Assembly: GCF_014646075.1 (NCBI RefSeq)
Contig: NZ_BMMT01000001.1
Span: forward strand, 124,001-188,000
Reading direction: 5' to 3'
Length of the DNA: 64,000 nt
From: Saccharopolyspora thermophila
GTDB taxonomy: Bacteria; Actinomycetota; Actinomycetes; Mycobacteriales; Pseudonocardiaceae
Position 1 is the first letter of the stretch, and every line of letters starts with the position of its first letter. The notes beneath the pieces are model-generated. The model saw only the letters and a list, made by a program, of their open reading frames with translations. It had not been told where the DNA came from and searched no databases. The position numbers and the translations under genes are program-made. Positions 16,941-25,783 of the stretch are shown one piece after another.

Positions 16941-18893
16941 CACCACCGCCGGGTCGTCCAGATCCATCCGCGCCCCCATGAGCTCGCCCAGCCCACCATA
17001 CGGGTCGCCGTGCTCCACGCTGTCGGCGCTGCTGCGCAGTACCAGCTCGCAGGTGTCCTCTCCGTTGGTCACCCCCGCCTCGTCCAGTGTCGACAACGCG
17101 AACTCGTCGAGGTACAGCTCCAGCGACAGCGACCACCCCGCGCGGTCCTGGTCCAGCCGGGCCCCCGCGACGTCGCGGCTGTCCACCCACTGCGCGCCCG
17201 CCTGCTCCCGCAGCTCGCCGATGGGCGTCGCGGCCAGCTCCTCCAACTGCTCCTGCTCGGCCTGGCGGAACCGGGCCAGCGTGCCCGCGAGCAGCCGCTT
17301 CGCGGTGCTCGCCCGGGTGGGCAGCAGCAGCAGACCGCGGTCGGTGACCAGCAGGTCGTAGCTGCCGCCGGGGCACTGCACCGGGCTGACGATCCCGGCC
17401 AGCACGGGTTCCGGTTCGGGCGCGGGGCGGCGGGTGTGGGTCAGCGGCACACCCAGCTGGACCAGCGTGCGGTGCAGGCCCGGGATGAGCCGCGGGTCGA
17501 CGACCGCGGGCCGCACCAACCGGTCCGGGTCCAGCGGGCGGCCGTTGGCCAGCCGGACGACCGACGGCCCTCCCCAGTCCAGTTCATGATGCGCCCGCCG
17601 GGCGCAGACCAACGCGTCCACCACGGCGCAGCCGAGCAGGTCGGTGAGCGTGTCGACCGCCGCCTGGTCGATGAGCTCCGGGCGCAGACCGGGGTTGAGC
17701 ACCGGGTTCACCAGGTCGCGGCCCTGGCCGCGGTGGATGGCGGGCAGGATGCCGCCGATGGTCGGCGTGACCGGCAGCCCGCTCTGCTCCGCCGCCGAGC
17801 TGAGCAGCGCCGCCTGCTCGGCGACGTGCGCGGCACCGGCCAACCGGGCCAGCTCCGGCCAGGGCAGCCGCGGCCCGAGGCCGTCGACCATGAGCCGGTC
17901 CTCCAGCTCGGGCACGCTCTTGCGCGGGTTGCGCAGCATCGCGAACGCCGGCCGGTCGTCGACCTCCTGACTGGGGGTCTTGATCCGCTTCATCGCCTCG
18001 ATGCGCTGGCGCACCGGCGGCCGGGTGCGGTCGGTGTCGTCCTCCTCGGCGATGGCCTGCTTGGTGCGCTCGGCCAGCGTCGACCTGCGCGCCGGGTGCT
18101 CCATGAAGGAGCGGAACCCCAGCAGCACCTCCGGGGCGTGCCCGACCGCGGTGGCCATGCTTAGGTACTCGTCGGCGTAGTCGCGCCAGCCGAGCTCGAC
18201 CGCCACCGACTTCCGCAGCGCGGTCACCGCGACGCGCCGGCCTGCCTCCCGAACCGCGAGGGCGTCGGCGGCGAGCACCAGGTCACGGCCGGTGGCGGCC
18301 GCAAGCGCGGTGAACAGCCGGGCGTAGCCGGCGAACAGCCACTTCGTCGGGCCGCCGGTGAGGCCGGCCACGGTGCGCTCCACGCTGGCGGCGGCGCGGT
18401 GCGCCGTCGTCGTCAGCGCGCTGCCGGCCAGGCGGCCGAGGTGGTGCGCCAGCACCGCGCGGAACTCGCTGACGTTGAGCGCGGCCAGCAGCGGCAGGCC
18501 GATCTCCAGGTGGCGGGTCCGGGTCCGCAGCCCGAGCAGCGCGGTGTCCTCGCGGATGGCCATCGCGGGCTCGGAGGTGATCCGGATCTCGTCGGGTGCC
18601 GGCGCGCCCGCGCTGGCGGCGATCGACTCCACCGTCCGCCACAGCTGTGGCTGCTCCGCGCGGTCCAGGCGGACTCCGCGGGGGCGCGCCCGCGAGCGCA
18701 GGATCGCGCGCAGGCCGACGGCCAGGACTGCGCCGACGACCACGGCCGCCGCGGCGGCCTTCAGCCCACCGCCCCGGTCGTACTGGAAGGTGACGGCGGC
18801 AATCGCGAGCAGCCCGAGGACCAGCGCGATCGGCGCCACGAAGAAGCCTGTGTGCAACGCCAGCGCCAGGGCGGCGCGCCAGGGGCCACGCAC
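16938..18893 (-). CDS. M48-like membrane protein with degenerate zinc site (predicted pseudoprotease)
   Basis: This 651-aa protein has two N-terminal membrane segments (about 8-36 and 44-66) and then an M48/HtpX-like peptidase fold. At the expected HExxH position it reads VLAHHLGRLAG (H150-R154), so the catalytic Glu is His and the second His ligand is Arg. The third-ligand region, usually E(F)AAD, reads LVLAADALA with no Glu. All but one zinc-site residue are thus replaced, while the surrounding fold is recognisable (RHLEIGLPLL, YARLFTALAAATG). The C-terminal half is a long soluble region of unknown function. The frame is intact and codon use is typical, so it is probably expressed and non-proteolytic. 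GTG 18893 has GGAG 9 nt upstream. Downstream of moeA on the same strand. Confidence 0.7.
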   Translation of the reverse strand: MRGPWRAALALALHTGFFVAPIALVLGLLAIAAVTFQYDRGGGLKAAAAAVVVGAVLAVGLRAILRSRARPRGVRLDRAEQPQLWRTVESIAASAGAPAPDEIRITSEPAMAIREDTALLGLRTRTRHLEIGLPLLAALNVSEFRAVLAHHLGRLAGSALTTTAHRAAASVERTVAGLTGGPTKWLFAGYARLFTALAAATGRDLVLAADALAVREAGRRVAVTALRKSVAVELGWRDYADEYLSMATAVGHAPEVLLGFRSFMEHPARRSTLAERTKQAIAEEDDTDRTRPPVRQRIEAMKRIKTPSQEVDDRPAFAMLRNPRKSVPELEDRLMVDGLGPRLPWPELARLAGAAHVAEQAALLSSAAEQSGLPVTPTIGGILPAIHRGQGRDLVNPVLNPGLRPELIDQAAVDTLTDLLGCAVVDALVCARRAHHELDWGGPSVVRLANGRPLDPDRLVRPAVVDPRLIPGLHRTLVQLGVPLTHTRRPAPEPEPVLAGIVSPVQCPGGSYDLLVTDRGLLLLPTRASTAKRLLAGTLARFRQAEQEQLEELAATPIGELREQAGAQWVDSRDVAGARLDQDRAGWSLSLELYLDEFALSTLDEAGVTNGEDTCELVLRSSADSVEHGDPYGGLGELMGARMDLDDPAVV

Positions 18894-18955
18894 GGTGCAC
18901 TACTCCGGTGGGGGTTGGGGACGGTGGTGCAGTCTTGGCCAGCGGACGTGATCCG

Positions 18956-20200
18956 TCAATCCAGCAGCATCACGTCCACAGTGGAGCCCGCGGGAAGTTC
19001 GGTGACGTCCTCGGCGATCTCCAGCAGACAGTTCGCCTTGGCCAGCCCCGCCAGCAGGTGGGATCCCGGGGCGCCCTGCAGCGTCACGGTCCCGGCCGCG
19101 GGGTCGAACCGGCCGCGGCGGTACTGCCGCTTGCCGGGCGGCGCGGTCAGCGGCTCGGCCAGCTCGGCTCGGCGCACCGGCCGCCCGACGGCGCGGTGCC
19201 CGGCCGCGGCCCGCAGCGCCGGGCGGACGAAGACCTCGAACGACACCATCGCGCTGACCGGGTTGCCGGGCAGGGTCACCACCGCGGCGCCACCGCGGTA
19301 CCGGCCGGCGCCCTGCGGCATGCCCGGCTGCATCGCGACCTTCGTGAACTCCACCCCGGTGCCGGTCAGCGCGTCCTTGACCACCTCGTAGGCCCCCGCG
19401 CTCACCCCGCCGGAGGTGATCAGCAGGTCGGTGCCGTCCAGGTGCGGGGCGAGGGCGGCGTGGAAGGCGTCGACGTCGTCCGGGACGAACCGCAGCAGCG
19501 TCGCCTCGCCCCCGGCCTCGCGCACCGCCGATGCCAGCATCAGCCCGTTGGACTCGTAGATCTGTCCCGACCTGAGCTCGGTGCCGGGCGCGATCAACTC
19601 CGATCCGGTGGACAGCACCAGGACCCGCACCGGCCGGTGCACCCGTAGGTGCGCGACCCCGATCGCGGCGGCGACGCCGAGCTGGGCCGGGCCGAGCGTG
19701 GTGCCGGCGGTGAGCACGGTGTCCCCGGCGGTCACGTCCTCGCCGGACTGCCGCACGTGCTGGCCGGGCTGGACCGTCGCGAACAGCCGGACCCGCTTCG
19801 TCCCCCGGTCGGTGCGCTCCACCGGGATCACCGCGTCCGCGCCCGGTGGCATCTGGGCCCCGGTCATGATCCGGTGCGCGGTGCCGGGGCGCAGCGGCGG
19901 CACGTCGACCCGACCGGCCGGGATGTCCTCCGCCACCGGCAGCTCCACCGGCTGCTCCGGGCTGGCCCCGGCCAGGTCGGCCGAGCGCACGGCATAGCCG
20001 TCCATCGCGGAGTTGTCGAACGGCGGTAGCGGGATCGACGCGGTCAGGTCCTCGGCCAGGGCCAGGCCAAGGCAGTCCTCCAGCGGAAGCCTCGCGACCG
20101 GCGTTGTGGTGAGCAGGGCGGCGACCCTGGCCCGGTGGTCGGCCACCGTGGTCAGGTCTGGGGTTCCGGTTCCGTGCGACACGCCCCGATCATCTGTCAT
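18956..20200 (-). CDS. moeA: Molybdopterin molybdenumtransferase MoeA
   Basis: The 414-aa protein inserts molybdate into adenylated molybdopterin. Seen: PLPPFDNSAMDGYAVRSADL (residues about 50-70), IMTGAQMPPGADAVIPVE, the MPT-binding MoCF_biosynth domain with VLVLSTGSELIAPG and LLITSGGVSAGAYEVVKDAL, and the C-terminal domain with QYRRGRFDP. The start is uncertain: ATG 20200 is used, and a GTG at 20221 would add seven residues. It supplies Moco-dependent enzymes such as the hydroxylase at 32.2-36.1 kb. The moaA, moaC, moaD and mog-moaE genes lie 39 kb away in the same window. Confidence 0.92.
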   Translation of the reverse strand: MTDDRGVSHGTGTPDLTTVADHRARVAALLTTTPVARLPLEDCLGLALAEDLTASIPLPPFDNSAMDGYAVRSADLAGASPEQPVELPVAEDIPAGRVDVPPLRPGTAHRIMTGAQMPPGADAVIPVERTDRGTKRVRLFATVQPGQHVRQSGEDVTAGDTVLTAGTTLGPAQLGVAAAIGVAHLRVHRPVRVLVLSTGSELIAPGTELRSGQIYESNGLMLASAVREAGGEATLLRFVPDDVDAFHAALAPHLDGTDLLITSGGVSAGAYEVVKDALTGTGVEFTKVAMQPGMPQGAGRYRGGAAVVTLPGNPVSAMVSFEVFVRPALRAAAGHRAVGRPVRRAELAEPLTAPPGKRQYRRGRFDPAAGTVTLQGAPGSHLLAGLAKANCLLEIAEDVTELPAGSTVDVMLLD

Positions 20201-20348
20201 CGGCACCGACGCTGTCGTCACCGGCGGTCAAAACGTCGTGTGGTGATGTCCTCACCTTCGGGTTTTCCCTCGGGCGGCGTGGACGCCGAGATCGTCGCAT
20301 CGGTGCGCGTGGCAGACTGCGGGTGGTCCTACCGAGGAGGAGGTGCCC

Positions 20349-21032
20349 GTGCAGGTTCGTACGCGTCACACGCCGTCGTTCGGGGTGGCCCGGCTGGTGC
20401 TCGCGCCGGGGGAGCCGGTGCAGGTCGAGTCCGGCGCGATGCTGGCCACCAGCTACGGCGTGAGCGTCGAGGCGCGCGCGCAGGGCGGTTTCCTGAAGTC
20501 GCTGGCCCGGGCCGCGCTCGGCGGCGAGTCGTTCTTCGTGTCCACCTACACGGCGCCGCAGCAGGGCGGTTGGGTGGACGTGGCGCCGAACCTGCCCGGC
20601 GACCTGTACGTCATCGAGCTCGACGGCCGCACCGGCTGGTGCGTGACCAAGGGCTGCTGGCTGGCCTCGGCCAGCACGGTCCAGGTGGAGGCGCAGTGGG
20701 GCGGCTTCCAGAACCTCTTCGGCGGCGAGGGCGGGTTCGTGACGCACCTCGTCGGCCAGGGCCCGGCGGTGGTGTCCTGCTACGGCGCGCTGGACGTCGT
20801 GACCCTGCAGCCCGGCGAGTACGTCACGATCGACACCGGTCACGTGGTCGCCTACGCCGACACGGTGCAGAGCCGGTTGCGCCAGATGAACCAGGGCATC
20901 GCGCAGTCGCTCAAGAGCGGCGAGGGACTGGTGTTCGATTTCGCCGGCCCGGGTCAGGTGCTGACCCAGACGCGCAATCCGCGCGGCCTGGTCACCTGGT
21001 TGCAGGCCAATGGTCTCGGCGCCCGCTCCTGA
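20349..21032 (+). CDS. AIM24 / TIGR00266 family protein
   Basis: A 227-aa double-stranded beta-helix-like protein of the AIM24 (DUF124) family. Seen: LVLAPGEPVQVESGAMLA, GFLKSLARAALGGESFFVSTY, GDLYVIELDG, GGFQNLFGGEGGF and GEYVTIDTGHVVAY in typical order. Bacterial members have no firmly assigned activity. AGGAGG at 20338-20343 favours GTG 20349 over GTG 20343, which overlaps the Shine-Dalgarno. It is divergent from moeA and appears to be a single-gene unit. Confidence 0.85.
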   Translation: MQVRTRHTPSFGVARLVLAPGEPVQVESGAMLATSYGVSVEARAQGGFLKSLARAALGGESFFVSTYTAPQQGGWVDVAPNLPGDLYVIELDGRTGWCVTKGCWLASASTVQVEAQWGGFQNLFGGEGGFVTHLVGQGPAVVSCYGALDVVTLQPGEYVTIDTGHVVAYADTVQSRLRQMNQGIAQSLKSGEGLVFDFAGPGQVLTQTRNPRGLVTWLQANGLGARS

Positions 21033-21338
21033 GCCGCCGAACGATTCCACGCGCCGCGCCGAGACGACGCGGCTGATCCGCTCAGCATGCCGCCGAACGG
21101 ACGGCGCGCGCCGTCAATTTCGCTCCTGGCGCAAATCCGTTCCTGCGCTCGGGGGAATTGCGGTACGGCGCACTACTCCGATGACTGACCGTGGCCGGGC
21201 CAAGCACCCGTTCGGCCCAGCGGTTAACGGAAAAGTTGCATTGCCGAACCCGCGACGAAGCTCCATTTCTGGGGTAGCGTGGCCGTTGCTCCAGCGACGC
21301 TTGGCGCGTCGTGCATCACTTTTCATGAGGAGGACGCC
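21033..21338 (+). other. 306-bp leader/intergenic region before the cold-shock gene
   Basis: No gene is evident. Cold-shock genes often have long 5' leaders that fold at low temperature, and this region could hold one. No clear -35/-10 pair or named RNA element was recognised. Confidence 0.4.
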
Positions 21339-21542
21339 GTGGCGGTCGGCACGGTCAAATGGTTCAACTCCGAGAAGGGCTACGGATTCATCGCAACGGA
21401 CGGTGGCTCCGACGTGTTCGTCCACTACTCCGCGATCAACATGCCCGGTTTTCGCACCCTTTCCGAAGGTGATCGGGTCGAATTCGAGGTGAAGGCGGGG
21501 CGGGACGGCCGCACCCAGGCAGACGGCGTCCGCAAGGTCTGA
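21339..21542 (+). CDS. cspA: Cold-shock protein (CspA family)
   Basis: A 67-aa OB-fold nucleic-acid chaperone. The N-terminus [20 protein letters not shown] contains RNP1 (KGYGFI), and RNP2 (VFVHY) follows; the end [17 protein letters not shown] is typical. The GTG at 21339 has GAGGAGGA at 21328-21335. A strong hairpin follows the stop. The role is mRNA binding and melting of RNA structure in the cytoplasm; whether it is cold-inducible cannot be read from the sequence. Confidence 0.95.
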   Translation: MAVGTVKWFNSEKGYGFIATDGGSDVFVHYSAINMPGFRTLSEGDRVEFEVKAGRDGRTQADGVRKV

Positions 21543-21548
21543 GTCGAT

Positions 21549-21588
21549 CGCCGCGGCCCGGTCCTCCGGTGGGGGCCGGGCCGCGGCG
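21549..21588 (+). terminator. Terminator after cspA
   Basis: CGCCGCGGCCCGG (21549-21561) and CCGGGCCGCGGCG (21576-21588) form a perfect 13-bp stem 6 nt after the stop. Confidence 0.85.
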
Positions 21589-21659
21589 CGTTCCGGGGCC
21601 GTGCAGCACGATTCGGCTGCACGATGGTGAACCCGCACACGGCAGCGATCTCGGAACGT

Positions 21660-21672
21660 TAGGCTTCGTCGT
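21660..21672 (+). promoter_or_regulatory. Leaderless -10 box for the Ser/Thr kinase gene
   Basis: TAGGCT (21660-21665) is followed by 7 nt and the GTG at 21673, with no Shine-Dalgarno. Transcription would start at or next to the start codon. Confidence 0.5.
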
Positions 21673-22917
21673 GTGTCGGAAGACCTCACCGGGCAGCGCC
21701 TCGGCCACTACAAGATCGACGGAGTGCTCGGCCGCGGCGGGATGAGCGTGATGTACCGCGCCACCGATACCCGGCTGGGCCGCAAGGTCGCGCTCAAGGT
21801 CATGGGCGAGCACATCACCGGTGACGCGGAGTTCCGCGAGCGCTTCGTCGACGAGGCCCGCAACACCTCGGCCATCGACCACGCCAACATCGTGCCGCTG
21901 TACGACTTCGGCGAGGTCGACGGCATGCTCTACATCGCGATGCGGCTGGTTGACGGCTCCGACCTGGCCAGCCTGATCAAGGACGGGCCGATCTCGCCGA
22001 AGCGCGCGCTGGAACTGCTCGGCCAGGTCGCCGAGGCGCTCGACATGCTGCACGAGCGCGGGCTGGTGCACCTCGACCTGAAACCGGCCAACGTGCTGGT
22101 GACCTCCCGCGAGTCCGCCCACGAGCACGTCTACCTGGCCGACTTCGGCCTCACCCGGCGCGGCGCGACCGGCCACCGCACCAGCAGCGGCGACTTTCTC
22201 GGCTCGCCGACCTACGCGGCTCCCGAGCACCTGCGCGGCGAACCGGTGGACGGCCGCACCGACCAGTACGCGCTGAGCTGCATGCTGTTCGCCTGCCTGA
22301 CCGGGCGACCGCCGTTCCAGGGCCAGGTGCAGGAGGTCATTCAGGGCCACCTGCACCTGGAGCCGCCGCCCGCCACCTCGCTGGTGGTGCTGCCCGGCAG
22401 CATCGACGAGGTGCTGCGCCGCGGCATGGCGAAGAAGGCCGACCAGCGCTTCGGCAACTGCAAGGAGCTGATCGCCGCGGCCCGGGCCGCGCTCGGTCCC
22501 GCGGCCGGCGACACCCCGCCGCCGCCGCGCACCGCCGTCCCGGTGCCGGGCCCGATGTCGGGTCCGCAGCCGGTCCAGTACGCGCAGCAGGGGCCGGCAG
22601 CGCCCGGCTACCGGCCGCCGTACCAGCAGCAGCCGCCGCGCCCGCTGCCGCCGCCGACCAACGACCCGGTGCGCCTGCGCCCGCCGCTGCCGGCCGGGTC
22701 CGCGTCGTTCGCGACGAAGTCCGGTGGCTCGGCGAAGTGGATCGTGCCGGTGCTCGTCGGTGTCGCCCTGGTGGTCATTGTGGTGATCTTCATCGTGATG
22801 ATCAGCTCCATCGGCGGCGGTTCCAGCGGCGACGACTCCCGCACCACCGAGTCCACGGAGACGTCCTCCTACAACGACAACGACCTGCCCACGACGGTGC
22901 CCACCGTCGGCGGCTGA
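21673..22917 (+). CDS. Transmembrane Ser/Thr protein kinase (PknB-like, no PASTA)
   Basis: A 414-aa kinase. The glycine loop LGRGGMSVMYRA (19-30), ATP lysine K42 (VALKVMG), catalytic loop HLDLKPANV (133-141), DFG (157-159) and APEHL are present. The residue before the catalytic Asp is Leu, not Arg, so it is a non-RD kinase, which may not need activation-loop phosphorylation in the usual way. A Pro-rich juxtamembrane linker leads to one membrane helix (about 357-380, WIVPVLVGVALVVIVVIFIV) and a 34-residue Ser/Thr-rich outside tail with no PASTA repeat. GTG 21673 appears leaderless. Substrates are unknown. Confidence 0.9.
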   Translation: MSEDLTGQRLGHYKIDGVLGRGGMSVMYRATDTRLGRKVALKVMGEHITGDAEFRERFVDEARNTSAIDHANIVPLYDFGEVDGMLYIAMRLVDGSDLASLIKDGPISPKRALELLGQVAEALDMLHERGLVHLDLKPANVLVTSRESAHEHVYLADFGLTRRGATGHRTSSGDFLGSPTYAAPEHLRGEPVDGRTDQYALSCMLFACLTGRPPFQGQVQEVIQGHLHLEPPPATSLVVLPGSIDEVLRRGMAKKADQRFGNCKELIAAARAALGPAAGDTPPPPRTAVPVPGPMSGPQPVQYAQQGPAAPGYRPPYQQQPPRPLPPPTNDPVRLRPPLPAGSASFATKSGGSAKWIVPVLVGVALVVIVVIFIVMISSIGGGSSGDDSRTTESTETSSYNDNDLPTTVPTVGG

Positions 22918-22941
22918 CGACGCGCCGCGCCCGGGGCTTCG

Positions 22942-22968
22942 CTTGCACTCACCCGGTGAGAGTGCTAA
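22942..22968. promoter_or_regulatory. CIRCE operator 1 (HrcA site)
   Basis: CTTGCACTC, a 9-nt spacer, then GAGTGCTAA. The right arm is a perfect CIRCE half-site; the left differs from TTAGCACTC by two bases. A TTGCAC/TAAACA promoter with 17-nt spacing overlaps it, so HrcA binding would block groEL transcription. Confidence 0.85.
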
Positions 22969-22976
22969 ACACGGTA

Positions 22977-23003
22977 TTGGCACTCAGCAAGGTTGAGTGC
23001 CAG
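22977..23003. promoter_or_regulatory. CIRCE operator 2 (HrcA site)
   Basis: TTGGCACTC, a 9-nt spacer, then GAGTGCCAG. The arms are complementary in the core GGCACTC/GAGTGCC and match CIRCE. It begins 9 bp after the first operator, giving a tandem pair. Confidence 0.88.
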
Positions 23004-23016
23004 GTCGGGACGGTGA

Positions 23017-24783
<1,767 letters not shown>

Positions 24784-24806
24784 TCCGCGCCGCACGACCG
24801 CTTCGA

Positions 24807-24836
24807 AGGGCCGTCCCCGGATGGGGGCGGCCCTTT
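24807..24836 (+). terminator. Terminator after groEL
   Basis: AGGGCCGTCCCC (24807-24818), loop GGAT, then GGGGGCGGCCCT (24823-24834) and TT form a near-perfect 12-bp stem with a short T-run, 24 nt past the stop. Confidence 0.9.
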
Positions 24837-24880
24837 GGGCGTGCTGGCGCGCTCGCCCGTCCACCGGCCCGCGCGGCACC

Positions 24881-24892
24881 TATGGTGCGGGT
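24881..24892 (+). promoter_or_regulatory. Leaderless -10 box for cutC
   Basis: TATGGT (24881-24886) stands exactly 6 nt before the ATG at 24893, and there is no Shine-Dalgarno. This fits a leaderless transcript. Confidence 0.5.
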
Positions 24893-25564
24893 ATGGGCGC
24901 GTTGTTGGAAGTGATCGTCACGGGTGCCGGCGACGCGGTGGCCGCGCAGGAGGGCGGGGCGGACCGGCTGGAACTGGTGCGCGACATCGAGGCCGACGGG
25001 CTCAGCCCCGATCCCGCGGTGGTCCGCGACGTGCTGGCGGCCACCGACCTGCCGGTGCGGGTCATGCTTCGCGAGGAACCGGACTACACCGCTGACGTCG
25101 CGGTGCTGCGGCGGCGGGCGGGGGAGCTGCGGGAGGCCGGGGCGACCGAGTTCGTGCTCGGGTTCCTGGACGAGCACGGCCAGGTCGACGTGGGTGCCAC
25201 CCGCGACGTGCTGGACGAACTGGCCGGGTGCCCGTGGACGTTCCACCGCGCGGTCGACCACGCGGCCCACCTCAGACTGGCCTGGGACCACGCGGTGTCG
25301 CTGGGCCCGGACACCGTGCTGACCGCCGGGGACCCCGAGGGCGTGGACGAGGGGGTCGCCCGGTTGCGTGAACTCGCCGCCCAGCAGGACATCGACGGGG
25401 TGACCCTGCTCGTCGGCGGTGGGTTGCGCCAGGAGCACGTGCCCGAGCTGCGCGCCGCCGGAGTCCGGGCGCTCCACATCGGCCGCGGTGCGCGCGGCGC
25501 GGGCCGCGGCGGTTCGGTCCTGGCCGACCAGGTCCGCTCCTGGCGAACCCTCCTCGACACCTGA
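24893..25564 (+). CDS. cutC: CutC-family copper homeostasis protein
   Basis: A 223-aa TIM-barrel protein. Family motifs are present in order: LLEVIVTGAGDAVAAQEGGADRLEL at the N-terminus (read as LLEVIVTGAGDAV and GGADRLELV), VRVMLREEPDYT, FVLGFLDEHGQVD, FHRAVDH, VLTAGDPEGVDEG and LVGGGLRQEHVPEL. CutC is linked to copper handling, but its biochemical activity is unsettled. The protein is slightly shorter than E. coli CutC. ATG 24893 matches the conserved start. No other copper genes are nearby. Confidence 0.85.
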   Translation: MGALLEVIVTGAGDAVAAQEGGADRLELVRDIEADGLSPDPAVVRDVLAATDLPVRVMLREEPDYTADVAVLRRRAGELREAGATEFVLGFLDEHGQVDVGATRDVLDELAGCPWTFHRAVDHAAHLRLAWDHAVSLGPDTVLTAGDPEGVDEGVARLRELAAQQDIDGVTLLVGGGLRQEHVPELRAAGVRALHIGRGARGAGRGGSVLADQVRSWRTLLDT

Positions 25565-25588
25565 CCCCGCCCCGCAGCACCCCGGAAA

Positions 25589-25684
25589 CCGGACCCGACA
25601 CACCCCCGCGCGTCGGGACGATCTTCCCAAAAATTGGCCTGGAGTTGGGGCCCGGCACGCCTGGGTGTGTCGGGGTGGGTCCGG
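25589..25684. repeat. Long-range inverted repeat upstream of the GH84 gene
   Basis: CCGGACCCGACACACCC (25589-25605) is complementary to GGGTGTGTC (25663-25671) plus GGGTCCGG (25677-25684), with a 5-nt bulge in the right arm. It may act as the terminator of cutC or as a leader structure before the hexosaminidase gene. Confidence 0.5.
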
Positions 25685-25744
25685 GGTGGAAGGGGGGCGT
25701 GGCTTCTCGCCGTGCCCTGGCAGCGGTGCTGGGGTGTGTGTGAT

Positions 25745-25765
25745 CTCCTGGGAGGAGTCCAGGAG
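25745..25765. repeat. Dyad just upstream of the GH84 start
   Basis: CTCCTGG (25745-25751) and CCAGGAG (25759-25765) are a perfect 7-bp inverted repeat with a 7-nt spacer, 18 nt before the start codon. It could be a repressor site or mask the ribosome binding region. Confidence 0.4.
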
Positions 25766-25783
25766 TCACGCGAGGTGGGGGTC

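Noticed and set aside
25565-25783. DasR operator upstream of the GH84 hexosaminidase
   Set aside because: No TGGT-N8-ACCA or similar dyad was found there; only unrelated inverted repeats are present.
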